From assembly GCF_002002925.1 (NCBI RefSeq), contig NZ_CP019511.1, forward strand, positions 186,001-250,000: a stretch of DNA of 64,000 nucleotides, given 5' to 3'. Origin of the DNA: Sphingomonas sp. LM7. GTDB lineage: Bacteria; Pseudomonadota; Alphaproteobacteria; Sphingomonadales; Sphingomonadaceae. Each line of letters starts with the position of its first letter. Positions within the stretch are counted from its first letter, which is position 1. This document shows positions 7,924-16,839 of the stretch, one piece after another. Below the pieces are notes generated by a model that was not told the origin of the DNA, searched no databases, and saw nothing but the letters and a program-made list of their open reading frames with translations. Both the position numbers and the translations under genes were made by a program.

Positions 7924-10371
7924 CTATGCGGCGCGCACTGCTCGTTCGGGCGCGGCGACATCGGGCGCCAATGCGGCAGCGAGCGCGGGGATGGCGACGG
8001 GCTTGGCAAGCAGCCGCGCGGCGCCGGTGGCCTGCAACGCGACTTCGGCGAAGTCGGCGGGGGCGAACAGGATCGTCGTGGTGGCGCCGGCGCGGGCGGC
8101 GGCGGCGGCAAGGGCTCGCAGCGCTTCCTGCGGATCGGGCGCCCGCGTGGCGGATTCGGCCTGGACGATGAGATGGTGGACGCCGCCTCGCGCAAGCCGC
8201 GCGTGCGCGGCAGCGAGGTCGGCAACGGCCTCGACCATCGCGGCAAGCGGCTTGAGGCCATGCACCGTGACGCTCTGTGCGAGGCGATTGGGCTCGACCA
8301 GCAACAGCGACGCGTCGGCGAGGCGGACACCGTTTGCCGGCCCGCGCGAAGGCGCGGCGGCTTCGCGAAGCGGCAGGCGGAAACGGAAGATCGTGCCGCG
8401 TCCCGGCGCGCTTTCGAGTGCGATCGATCCGTCCATAGCTGCGGCAAGGTTGCGCGCGACCGTGAGGCCGACGCCGACTCCGCCGAACCGCCGCGAAGTG
8501 CCGGCATCGACCTGATGGAATTTCTCGAACACCAGCGCGTGCTGATCCGCCGGAATGCCGATCCCGGTATCGGCAACGGCGATCTCGATCTTGTCGCCAT
8601 CGGCCCGCACGGCGAGCGAGACGGTGCCCGCGGGCGTGAACTTGACGGCGTTGGATAGCAGATGCCCGATGACCTGCGCGATGCGGTGGGCGTCGCCTTC
8701 GATCACGCCCGGGCATGAAGCGAGGTCGCGCCCGAAGGCGAGCTGCTTCGTATCGGCTTCGACTTGCCAGTGATCGGCGAGCGTTCCCAGCAGCGCGCGC
8801 AAGTCGAACGGCGCGTTGGCGAGGCGGACCTTGCCGGTATCGAGCATCGCGATGTCGAGCACGTCCTCGACCAGGGTCTGCATCGCCTTGCCCGCATCCT
8901 GGAGGATCGCGAGGCGGCCGAGCGCGCGCTCGGGCAGGTCGGTATCGGCGAGCAGCACCTGGGTCATGCCGAGGATACCGTTCAGCGGGGTGCGGAATTC
9001 GTGGCTGGTGGTCGCGAGGAAATCGGATTTGGCCTTGAGCGCGCGGGCGAGCGCGAGGTTGGACGCTTCCAGATCCACATTGGCGGCGCGGACCTGATTG
9101 CGGCTGCGGCGGATCTGGACAAGGCCGAAGCCAAGCAGCCCGGCGCCTGCAATTACCACGAACAGGGCGCCTCCCAGCAGGAAGGACCGGGTGCGCGCAA
9201 GCTCGGCGCGGCGCTGCGCCTCGTCGGCACGCAGCTTGGCGATCTGAAGCGCCTTGTTGGATGAATCGAAGCGCGCCGCCATCAGCGCGTTGCCGGTGTC
9301 GGTGGCGAGCTGCGCGGCCTTGTCATCAATCCGCTTCAGCGCGGCGAGATGCGCGAGTGCGTCGTCAAGGCGGCCGACTTGCCGATAGGCTTCGGTTGCG
9401 ACGCGATGCGCCTCGCCCAGCGCGGACGGGGTGGTCGCGACGTCCACGCCGGCGAATACGCGGTCGAGCAAAGCCGCGGCGCGGTGCGGATCGTGGCGCA
9501 CGAGTGCCAGACGGGCGGAGACGACGAGTATCGAACGCTCGCTTACATGGCCGGCGCGCGCGACGGCGAAGGCTTCGGCCAGCATGCGGTCGGCGGCGGC
9601 GAGCTTGCCCTGCGCGATGTTGATACGCGCGACGTTGGTCATCACCGGCGCCATCACGGCTGGCGAATGCATCAGGCGCGCGATCTTCAGCGCCTCGCCA
9701 TATTCGCGCGCCGCATCGTCATAGCGTTTTAGCGCATCATAGGTGTTGCCGACATTGTTGCGGATCGAGACCAGCAGATTGCGGTCCTTGTCGTGCAGCG
9801 CTTCGATCGCCTCGCGGAAATAGCGCAGCGCCGTCTGCTGGTCGCTGCCGTCCTGATAGAGCGTGGCGAGCATCAGCAGCGCGATCGTCTGGCTGCGCGC
9901 CTCGCCGAGGTCGCGGAAGAGGTTGTGCGCACGCTGGAACGCGGCGAGCGCGTCGCCCATCCGGTTCTGCTCCTTGGCGATGCCGCCACTGGTCATCCAC
10001 AGATCGGCATGCAGTTTGGTATGCGGCCAGCGCTGGCCCACGGTGTCGAGCGCGGCTGCCGCGATCGGCATGGCCCGGGCATTCTCGTCGAGCCGCGACA
10101 GCGCTTCGGCGCGCAGCCAATCGGCAGTCGCACGACTAAGGTCGGCTGCATCGCCGCTACTGCCCGCGAGTAGTCGCCGGGCGCCGTCGGCATCGCGCAA
10201 CGCGGCGCGCGGATTGACCATCATATCCTGCTTGGCCGCGGCGATCAGGGTGGCGGGTGTATCCGGGGCGCGCGCCAGCGCCGCGGGAGCGAGCATCAAT
10301 CCCACGGCGAGCAGGACCATCCGGATCGCGCGCCAAACCATCTGCACATTATAGAGGGCGTGCAGGCCCAA
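7924..10371 (-). CDS. TPR-sensor histidine kinase with degenerate C-terminal receiver
   Basis: An 815-aa sensor kinase. A signal or TM helix at about residues 10-33 is followed by a TPR sensor region (about 40-370) and a TM segment near 395-415 (SFLLGGALFVVIAGAGLLGF). The HisKA domain has the phospho-acceptor His at about 457 (TTSHEFRTPLNG). The HATPase domain carries the N box HLLSNAVKFTPAG and the G boxes ADTGIGIP and GGVGVGLTVA. Residues 680-815 look like a receiver fold (SLLLVEPNRLA) lacking the expected phospho-accepting Asp. No response regulator is adjacent, so partners are unknown. Confidence 0.85.
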   Translation of the reverse strand: MGLHALYNVQMVWRAIRMVLLAVGLMLAPAALARAPDTPATLIAAAKQDMMVNPRAALRDADGARRLLAGSSGDAADLSRATADWLRAEALSRLDENARAMPIAAAALDTVGQRWPHTKLHADLWMTSGGIAKEQNRMGDALAAFQRAHNLFRDLGEARSQTIALLMLATLYQDGSDQQTALRYFREAIEALHDKDRNLLVSIRNNVGNTYDALKRYDDAAREYGEALKIARLMHSPAVMAPVMTNVARINIAQGKLAAADRMLAEAFAVARAGHVSERSILVVSARLALVRHDPHRAAALLDRVFAGVDVATTPSALGEAHRVATEAYRQVGRLDDALAHLAALKRIDDKAAQLATDTGNALMAARFDSSNKALQIAKLRADEAQRRAELARTRSFLLGGALFVVIAGAGLLGFGLVQIRRSRNQVRAANVDLEASNLALARALKAKSDFLATTSHEFRTPLNGILGMTQVLLADTDLPERALGRLAILQDAGKAMQTLVEDVLDIAMLDTGKVRLANAPFDLRALLGTLADHWQVEADTKQLAFGRDLASCPGVIEGDAHRIAQVIGHLLSNAVKFTPAGTVSLAVRADGDKIEIAVADTGIGIPADQHALVFEKFHQVDAGTSRRFGGVGVGLTVARNLAAAMDGSIALESAPGRGTIFRFRLPLREAAAPSRGPANGVRLADASLLLVEPNRLAQSVTVHGLKPLAAMVEAVADLAAAHARLARGGVHHLIVQAESATRAPDPQEALRALAAAAARAGATTTILFAPADFAEVALQATGAARLLAKPVAIPALAAALAPDVAAPERAVRAA

Positions 10372-10414
10372 GTGGGCGGTTCCCTTTCTGTTCCTTGCGC
10401 GCTAAACCACCTTC

Positions 10415-11782
10415 ATGGCGAAGCCGAAGAAGCGATATGTGTGTCAGGCCTGTGGTTCGGTATCCTCGCAATGGGCGGGGCAATGCGCCGATTGCGGCGA
10501 CTGGAACACGCTGATCGAGGATGGCGGCGGGGTGGTGACGCCCTTCCAGGCCAAGCATAATCTCCAGTCGGGCGGGCGGGCGATCCAGCTGGTCGGGCTC
10601 GATACCGACATCGCGCTGCCCGAGCGGATGGAGACCGGGATCGCCGAGCTCGATCGGGCGCTCGGCGGCGGTTTCGTCCATGCCTCGGCAACGCTGATCG
10701 GCGGCGATCCGGGGATCGGAAAATCGACCCTGCTGCTCCAGGCGGCCGCCAAGATCGCGCTGCGCGGACTGAGCGTGGCCTATGTCTCGGGCGAGGAAGC
10801 GGCGGACCAGGTGCGGCTGCGCGCGCGTCGGCTGGGGCTGGGCAATGCGCCGGTGCAGCTGGCCGCGGCGACATCGGTGCGCGACATATTGACGACGCTT
10901 GGCGAGGGGCCGGCGCCGGCGCTGCTGGTGATCGATTCGATCCAGACGATGCATTCGGACCTGATCGAAGGCGCGCCGGGGACGGTGAGCCAGGTGCGCG
11001 CGAGTTCGCAGGAACTGATCCGCTTCGCCAAGGAGCGCGGTACGGCGCTGGTGCTGGTCGGCCACGTGACCAAGGACGGCAGCATCGCGGGGCCGCGCGT
11101 GCTCGAGCACATGGTCGATACCGTGCTGGCGTTCGAGGGCGAGCGCAGCCATCAATATCGTATCCTGCGCGCAGTGAAGAACCGCTTCGGCGGGACCGAC
11201 GAGATCGGCGTGTTCGCGATGCAGACCGAAGGGCTGAGTGAAGTCGGCAATCCTTCGTCGCTGTTCCTCACCCAGCGCGACGAGAGCGTGACCGGCACGA
11301 TCGTGTTCCCGGCGCTGGAAGGGACACGGCCGGTGCTGGTCGAAGTGCAGGCGCTGACCGTGCGGCTGGCGAGCGGGGCGACGCCGCGGCGCGCGGTGGT
11401 CGGCTGGGATTCGGGGCGGCTGGCGATGGTGCTGGCGGTGCTGGAGGCGCGCTGCGGGCTCAGCTTCTCGTCGTGCGAAGTCTATCTCAATGTCTCGGGC
11501 GGCTATCGCGTGCAGGATCCCGCGGCCGATCTCGCGGTGGCGGCGGCGCTGGTCTCGGCGCTGGCCGAGCGGCCGCTGGCGGCGGATGCCGTGGCGTTCG
11601 GCGAGATCGCGCTGTCGGGCGAGGTGCGTCCAGTCGCGCATGGCGCGCTGCGCTGTCGCGAGGCGGCCAAGCTCGGGTTCGGGCGCGCTCTGGCGCCGGC
11701 GGCGCAGGCCGATACCGGCGGGCTGCAACTCGCCGGGTTCAAGAACCTTGCGGCGTTCGTGGACCATCTGCTCGGGCGGTGA
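10415..11782 (+). CDS. radA: DNA repair protein RadA/Sms
   Basis: A 455-aa RecA-like ATPase that promotes branch migration during recombinational repair. The N-terminal zinc finger CQACGSVSSQWAGQCADCG has four Cys. The Walker A is GGDPGIGKST, the RadA-specific KNRFGGTDEIGVF is present near residue 250, and a C-terminal Lon-protease-like domain runs from about 290 (VYLNVSGGYRVQDPAADLAV). Length and all motifs match intact RadA. Confidence 0.96.
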   Translation: MAKPKKRYVCQACGSVSSQWAGQCADCGDWNTLIEDGGGVVTPFQAKHNLQSGGRAIQLVGLDTDIALPERMETGIAELDRALGGGFVHASATLIGGDPGIGKSTLLLQAAAKIALRGLSVAYVSGEEAADQVRLRARRLGLGNAPVQLAAATSVRDILTTLGEGPAPALLVIDSIQTMHSDLIEGAPGTVSQVRASSQELIRFAKERGTALVLVGHVTKDGSIAGPRVLEHMVDTVLAFEGERSHQYRILRAVKNRFGGTDEIGVFAMQTEGLSEVGNPSSLFLTQRDESVTGTIVFPALEGTRPVLVEVQALTVRLASGATPRRAVVGWDSGRLAMVLAVLEARCGLSFSSCEVYLNVSGGYRVQDPAADLAVAAALVSALAERPLAADAVAFGEIALSGEVRPVAHGALRCREAAKLGFGRALAPAAQADTGGLQLAGFKNLAAFVDHLLGR

Positions 11783-11827
11783 TCGACGCGATAATTGACG
11801 GCGGAAACGACGGGGTTAGATCGGCGG

Positions 11828-12175
11828 ATGGCCAAAGCAGATCGACTTGAACGCCTCGACGCGCGGCGTGTGGAACTCGAAGCGGAATATACAGCCGCGC
11901 TGACCGATGCGTTGCGCGTCGCGGCCTCGGGCAAATGGGGCCTGTTCGATCACAATGGCGATCGGCAGATGCGTGCCGCGATCGCACCGGTGATCGAGAC
12001 GCTTGGCGAGATCGGGGATGCGATCGACGACGCCAGGGAGCGGCTGGGCCTGCCGCCGTTCGAGCTGCAACAGCAATTCCTCGCCTCGCGCGGCAAGCCG
12101 AGCCCGCAGGCCGTGGGCGAGCCCAAGCAGGCGCAGGCGTGGCTCGATCGGATCGCTGCCGCGGACAAGGGCTGA
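11828..12175 (+). CDS. Conserved hypothetical protein, 115 aa
   Basis: A small, charged, mostly helical protein beginning MAKADRLERLDARRVELEAE with no signal peptide or membrane segment. It carries a central KWGLFDHNGDRQM. I recognise the type from sphingomonad genomes but no function is attached to it. The ATG at 11828 is chosen; a TTG at 11795 in the same frame would add 11 residues. Confidence 0.7.
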   Translation: MAKADRLERLDARRVELEAEYTAALTDALRVAASGKWGLFDHNGDRQMRAAIAPVIETLGEIGDAIDDARERLGLPPFELQQQFLASRGKPSPQAVGEPKQAQAWLDRIAAADKG

Positions 12176-12232
12176 GACGCGTCGCGCGCGCAGGGGCTGT
12201 CAATTCGGCGCCGGGCATCGCACTATGGCGGC

Positions 12233-12796
12233 ATGAAGCAATCGACTGCGCTTTCGATCGCCACCGGCGTCGCCGCTGCCGCCTTGGGTGGCCTGTTCCT
12301 CTATTCGCGCGCCACTCGGCCGCCGGTGATCAATCCGGATGTGCCCGAGCCGGCCAAGCCGGTGGATCTCACTCGCTATCTCGGCAAATGGTATGAACTG
12401 GCGCGGCACGAGAACCGTTTCCAGAAGGGGCTCGACGCCGTCACCGCGGAATATACGCTGCGCGAAGACGGCAAGATCGGCGTCTTCAACAGCGGCTGCC
12501 AGGGCGGGCCGCAAGGCGAGCGCAGTGCCGTCGAAGGCCGCGCGATCGTCGTCGACGATGCGACCAACGCCAAGCTCAAGGTCTCGTTCTTCGGGCCGCT
12601 CTACACCGGGGACTATTGGGTGCTCGACCATGGTGACGACTATGACTGGTCGATCGTCGGCGAGCCGAGCGGGCGCTATCTCTGGCTGCTGAGCCGCGAC
12701 GCGAAACCGGCGCCCGCGGTGGCCGAGGCGCTGCTCAGGCGCGTCGAGGCGTTGGGCTATGATCGCTGGGCGCTGCGGGTGACGCGGCAGGAGTGA
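12233..12796 (+). CDS. blc: Lipocalin family protein (Blc-like)
   Basis: A 187-aa protein with an N-terminal hydrophobic anchor (residues 6-27) and a lipocalin domain. The first structurally conserved region is DLTRYLGKWYELARHENRFQ, the bacterial Blc signature, and the third is near GRYLWLLSRD. Bacterial lipocalins bind fatty acids or lysophospholipids at the outer membrane. No lipobox Cys is visible in the signal region, so it is more likely held by its N-terminal helix than lipidated. Confidence 0.88.
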   Translation: MKQSTALSIATGVAAAALGGLFLYSRATRPPVINPDVPEPAKPVDLTRYLGKWYELARHENRFQKGLDAVTAEYTLREDGKIGVFNSGCQGGPQGERSAVEGRAIVVDDATNAKLKVSFFGPLYTGDYWVLDHGDDYDWSIVGEPSGRYLWLLSRDAKPAPAVAEALLRRVEALGYDRWALRVTRQE

Positions 12797-12890
12797 TCCC
12801 GCGGACTGACCTCATGGCATCCGATCGGGATTTGGTGCCTATCGCGGGGCTCGGCAGGCGATTATCAGGGCCGCGGGAGGGACGCGTTCC

Positions 12891-13457
12891 ATGGCTTTGA
12901 CTGGACTCGATATCGTCGTGCTGCTCGCGATCGGCGGGGCGGCGGTGCTGGGGTTCATCCGCGGGTTCGTGACCGAGGTGCTGGCGCTGGGCGCGTGGCT
13001 CGCAGTGGTGCTGGCGCTCAAGCTGTTCCATTCGCCGCTGGCCGAGGCGATGTCCGGCGCAGTCGGCACTGCGCAGGGCGGCGCGGTGCTGGCGTTCGCG
13101 ATCCTCTCGGGCGTGACCTATTTCGGCGGACGACTGGTGGCGAACACGATCGGCTCGCGGATGCGCGACAGCTTCCTGGGCCCGATCGACCGCGCGCTGG
13201 GGTTCGGCTTCGGGGCATTGAAGGGGCTGGTGCTGGTGAGCATCGGCTTCCTGCTGCTGGTGCTGGTGTTCGACACGGTCGGCGGCGGCCCGACCGGGCG
13301 GCCCGACTGGATCACGCGTTCGACCACCTATCCGCTGCTCGACAAATCGAGTGCGACGGTGGCGGATTTCGTCGACCGGCGGCGCAAGGGCGAGCCGGTG
13401 TTCGGCGGCAATGAGAGCGAACCCGTGCGGAATGCGAGCGGGGCGCCTGCCAGGTAA
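12891..13457 (+). CDS. cvpA: CvpA family membrane protein
   Basis: A 188-aa inner-membrane protein with four predicted TM segments at about residues 5-25, 30-45, 60-80 and 105-128. It starts with the typical CvpA pattern (LDIVVLLAIGGAAVLGFIRG). CvpA was named for colicin V production and is linked to envelope stress tolerance. The C-terminal tail is hydrophilic. The sequence begins at ATG 12891. Confidence 0.9.
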   Translation: MALTGLDIVVLLAIGGAAVLGFIRGFVTEVLALGAWLAVVLALKLFHSPLAEAMSGAVGTAQGGAVLAFAILSGVTYFGGRLVANTIGSRMRDSFLGPIDRALGFGFGALKGLVLVSIGFLLLVLVFDTVGGGPTGRPDWITRSTTYPLLDKSSATVADFVDRRRKGEPVFGGNESEPVRNASGAPAR

Positions 13458-13537
13458 CGGCTGCTGCGCGTACGCGTGTGCGGATTTTGTCGGAAGGGGT
13501 CGCATCCTTGGCGTGGGTCCCTTAAGTCGGAGGCGAA

Positions 13538-13963
13538 ATGAACGCGCCCCTGTACAATACGCAAATCCTGCGGCTCGCCGCCGAGATCCCCTTTCACGAG
13601 CGGCTCGTGGCGCCGATGGCGTCGGTCGAGAAGCGTTCGCCGGTGTGCGGGAGCCGTGTGACCGTGGATATCGACCTGGATGACGCGGGCCGCGTTTCGG
13701 CCGTGGGGATGCTGGTGCGGGCGTGCGCGCTCGGCCAGGCATCGGCATCGCTGATGGGCGCGCATGTGATCGGGCGCAGCGCGGACGAGATCGCCGCGGC
13801 GCGCGACGCGCTGGCCGCCTGGCTTGCGGGCGAGCGCCCGACGCCGCCCGACTGGCCGGGGCTGGAGATATTCGCGCCCGCCCTCGAGCATCGCGGGCGG
13901 CATGCCTCGATCCGGCTCGCGTTCGAAGCGGCGGCGGAAGCCGCGGCCGGGGCGGCGCGCTGA
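13538..13963 (+). CDS. Iron-sulfur cluster assembly scaffold protein, IscU/NifU-N-like
   Basis: A 141-aa protein with the NifU-like scaffold layout seen in alphaproteobacteria: MNAPLYNTQILRLAAEIPFH, a first Cys in SPVCGSRV, a second in VRACALGQASASL, and a C-terminal LEIFAPALEHRGRHASI. The third Cys of classic IscU is not obvious, with His/Arg in its place, so a divergent scaffold is likely. Its stop overlaps the start of the antiporter gene (TGATG). Confidence 0.85.
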   Translation: MNAPLYNTQILRLAAEIPFHERLVAPMASVEKRSPVCGSRVTVDIDLDDAGRVSAVGMLVRACALGQASASLMGAHVIGRSADEIAAARDALAAWLAGERPTPPDWPGLEIFAPALEHRGRHASIRLAFEAAAEAAAGAAR

Positions 13964-15744
13964 TGGAGGGCCATGGCGACCTGTCGCTGCTGCGCGACGG
14001 CGTGATCCTGCTCGGCTTCGCATTGGTCTTCGTGCTGATCTTCCGCCGGCTCGGGCTGGGTGCGACGCTGGGCTATCTTGTCGCCGGGGCGATCGTCGGG
14101 CCGCAGGTGCTCGGGCTGGTCGGCGATGCCGAGGGCAAGATGGGCTTCGCCGAATTCGGCATCGCGCTGCTGCTGTTCCTGGTCGGGCTCGAATTGAGCC
14201 CCAGCCGGCTGTGGCGGATGCGGCACGACATTTTCGGCTTCGGCCTGCTGCAGGTCACGTTGTGCGGGCTCGCCATCGCGCTGATCGTTGGGATGACCAC
14301 CAATGCGACCATCGCCGCGGCGCTCGCGCTCGGCCTGCCGCTGGCACTGTCGTCGACTGCGCAGGTGCTGCCGATGCTGCAGTCGCAGGGGCGGATGCGC
14401 ACACCGATCGGCGAGCGGACCTTTTCGAACCTGCTGTTCCAGGACCTGTCGATCGTTCCGCTGATCACGATCATCGCGGCGCTGTCGCGCAATCCCGAGG
14501 ACGCCGCGGGCCCGCCGGGCTGGCTGCTGGGGCTCTATACGGTGGTCGCGGTGGTCGGGCTGATCCTTGCCGGGCGCTTCCTGCTGCGGCCCCTTTTCAA
14601 GCTGATCGGCAATCTGGGCGAGCGCGAGATGTTCGTTTTCGCCGGGCTGTTCGCCGTGATCGCCAGCGCCGCGTTGATGGAGACGCTGGGGCTTTCGACT
14701 GCGCTGGGCGCGTTCATCGCCGGCGTGATGCTGGCCGACACGCCATATCGCCATGAGATTGAAGCCGATGTCGAGCCGTTCCGATCAATCCTGCTCGGGC
14801 TGTTCTTCCTCGCGGTCGGCATGGCGCTCGACTTGACGGCGATCGCCGAGCGGCCGCTGTTCGTGCTCGGCATGGCGCTGGCGCTGGTTGCGACCAAGGC
14901 GGCGATCATCACGCTGCTGGCCCGCATGTTCCGCATGGCGTGGCGGCAGGCGCTCGCAGTCGGGCTGTTGCTCAGCCAGGGCGGCGAATTCGGCTTCGTG
15001 CTGTTCGCCCAGGCGCAGAACGCCCAACTGATCCTGCCCGAGGCGGCGAGCCTGTTCGGCGCGATCGTCACGCTTTCGATGGCGACCACGCCGTTCCTGA
15101 TGATGATCACCCAACGGCTGCGCGCCGAGCCCGCGTTGAGCGCCGACGGGCTCGACGGGCCGCGCCAGGACGGCGCCAATGCCGTCGTCGTCGGCTATGG
15201 CCGGTTCGGTCAGACCGTGGCGCAGATGCTGATCGGGCAGGGCGTGCCGGTGACGCTGATCGATACCGATGTCGAGATGATCCAGACCGCCGGCGATTTC
15301 GGGATGAAGGTCTATTATGGCGACGGCACGCGGCTGGACCTGCTGCGGCTGGCCGGTGCCGCCGATGCCGAGCTGCTGCTGTTCTGCCAGGATGGCGACG
15401 GCATGGACACAGAGCAGCTGGAGGCGATCCACCACGCCTTTCCCGACGCGACGATCTTCGTGCGCGCCTATGATCGCCGTTCGGTGATGCGGATGAAGGG
15501 GGCGCCGATCGCCGGCGCAGTGCGCGAGCTGCTGGAAAGCGCGATCGTGATGGCGCGCCGGGCGATGGGCGCGATCGGCGTCAACGAGCAGGAGATCGAC
15601 AAGACCGAGGCCGAATATCGCCGCCGCGATTACGAGCGGCTCAAGGTCCAGAAGGAGACCGGCGACCTGCGCGCGGGGATCGACGGGATGTTCAGCCAGG
15701 CGGCGCAGGCCGCGGCGACCGAAGCGGATCTCGCAAACCGGTGA
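13963..15744 (+). CDS. Monovalent cation:proton antiporter-2 (CPA2/Kef-like) with RCK domain
   Basis: A 593-aa antiporter. Residues 1-400 are a Na+/H+ exchanger domain with about 12 TM helices (ALLLFLVGLELSPSRLWRMR, STALGAFIAGVMLADTPY). Residues 415-530 form an RCK/TrkA-N NAD-binding domain (AVVVGYGRFGQTVAQMLIGQ). It probably exchanges K+ or Na+ for H+. The ATG at 13963 overlaps the scaffold gene stop by 1 nt; upstream in-frame starts would read through that gene. Whether it is a glutathione-gated KefB/KefC type cannot be settled here. Confidence 0.93.
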   Translation: MEGHGDLSLLRDGVILLGFALVFVLIFRRLGLGATLGYLVAGAIVGPQVLGLVGDAEGKMGFAEFGIALLLFLVGLELSPSRLWRMRHDIFGFGLLQVTLCGLAIALIVGMTTNATIAAALALGLPLALSSTAQVLPMLQSQGRMRTPIGERTFSNLLFQDLSIVPLITIIAALSRNPEDAAGPPGWLLGLYTVVAVVGLILAGRFLLRPLFKLIGNLGEREMFVFAGLFAVIASAALMETLGLSTALGAFIAGVMLADTPYRHEIEADVEPFRSILLGLFFLAVGMALDLTAIAERPLFVLGMALALVATKAAIITLLARMFRMAWRQALAVGLLLSQGGEFGFVLFAQAQNAQLILPEAASLFGAIVTLSMATTPFLMMITQRLRAEPALSADGLDGPRQDGANAVVVGYGRFGQTVAQMLIGQGVPVTLIDTDVEMIQTAGDFGMKVYYGDGTRLDLLRLAGAADAELLLFCQDGDGMDTEQLEAIHHAFPDATIFVRAYDRRSVMRMKGAPIAGAVRELLESAIVMARRAMGAIGVNEQEIDKTEAEYRRRDYERLKVQKETGDLRAGIDGMFSQAAQAAATEADLANR

Positions 15745-16118
15745 AGAACCGGCCTTTCCGCGACCGCATGGGCTTTGCGCTGGAAGGCATTCGCACCGGC
15801 TGGGCGCGCGAGGCGAGCTTTCGCACGCAGACCGCGCTGGCGGGGTGCGCGCTGCTGGCGCTGATCGTGCTGAGGCCAGCACCGGTCTGGTGGGGGCTCG
15901 TCGCAGTGACCTGTGCGCTGGTGCTCGCGCTCGAGCTGCTCAATTCGGCGATGGAGGCCGTGATCGACTTGCTCCACCCGGGCATTCATCCTGCGGTCAA
16001 GGTGGCGAAGGACATGCTGGCCGGTGCAGTGCTGGCGATCAGCATCGCCGCGGTCGTGGTGGCGGTGGCGATGGTGGTGGAGACCGGGCCGCGATTCCTG
16101 ACGGAGATCGGATTGTGA
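15741..16118 (+). CDS. dgkA: Diacylglycerol kinase
   Basis: A 125-aa integral membrane kinase that converts diacylglycerol to phosphatidic acid and recycles lipid head-group by-products. It has three TM helices and the family signature ELLNSAMEAVIDLL followed by HPAVKVAKDMLAGAV. The GTG start overlaps the antiporter stop (GTGA), implying translational coupling. Confidence 0.94.
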   Translation: MKNRPFRDRMGFALEGIRTGWAREASFRTQTALAGCALLALIVLRPAPVWWGLVAVTCALVLALELLNSAMEAVIDLLHPGIHPAVKVAKDMLAGAVLAISIAAVVVAVAMVVETGPRFLTEIGL

Positions 16119-16453
16119 GACTGGTGACGATCTTTGCCGCGCTGTCCGGTGCATTGGCAGTAGCGGCAGGCGCGTTCGGGGCGCATGGCGTGGACGGGCA
16201 GGCGGCGGAATGGCTGCGCACCGGCGGGCAGTATCAGCTGATCCATGCGGTGGCGGCGCTGGTCGCGGTGCGGATGGGCGCGAAGGGGCCGGCCTGGCTG
16301 TTCGTCGGCGGCGCGGCGGTGTTCGCCGGGACGCTGTACCTGATGGCGCTTGGCCTGCCGCGCTGGCTGGGTGCGGTCACCCCGATCGGGGGCGTAGGAA
16401 TGATCCTCGGCTGGCTGTGGCTCGCGGTGGTGGCAGCGCGCAAGCAAGGTTGA
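16115..16453 (+). CDS. DUF423 family membrane protein
   Basis: A 112-aa protein with four TM helices. The N-terminal FAALSGALAVAAGAFGAHG and QYQLIHAVAAL are the DUF423 (YgdD-like) signatures. Function is unknown. The GTG start at 16115 overlaps the dgkA stop by 4 nt, so scaffold, antiporter, dgkA and this gene form one coupled run. Confidence 0.88.
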   Translation: MRLVTIFAALSGALAVAAGAFGAHGVDGQAAEWLRTGGQYQLIHAVAALVAVRMGAKGPAWLFVGGAAVFAGTLYLMALGLPRWLGAVTPIGGVGMILGWLWLAVVAARKQG

Positions 16454-16587
16454 GCGCTGACGGACTGTCCGCACAATAAAATTGTACGATTATTCGGATT
16501 ATTTAGCGGCTCAGTGTCGCATTGGGGACTTTCGCACGTCTTAGGAACGGGTGCGCATCTTTGCGCGAGTATCCTGTGTGAGATCCG

Positions 16588-16839
16588 ATGCCGCTCTATT
16601 ATTTCGAAATCCATGACGGCGCGAACGACATCGCGCCGACCACCGAGGATCTTGCCGACCTGGATGCCGCGCGCGAGCGAGCAATGGGGTTGTTGGCCGA
16701 TTTGCTGCGCTGGAGCCCGGCGAGCATCTGGGCGGGGAATGACGTGCGCGTCGAAGTGTTGAGCACAGACCGGCTGCTGCTGTTCCAGCTCTTCGCCTTC
16801 GCAAGCGTCAGCGCGGCGGGGCGGCAGCTGGGCGCCTAG
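16588..16839 (+). CDS. DUF6894-type small protein
   Basis: An 83-aa soluble protein beginning MPLYYFEIHDGANDIAPTTE, with LADLDAARERAMGLLADLLR and a C-terminal VLSTDRLLLFQLFAFAS. This layout is shared by short uncharacterised proteins common in Rhizobiales and sphingomonads. Its last 4 nt overlap the convergent EAL gene. Confidence 0.75.
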   Translation: MPLYYFEIHDGANDIAPTTEDLADLDAARERAMGLLADLLRWSPASIWAGNDVRVEVLSTDRLLLFQLFAFASVSAAGRQLGA

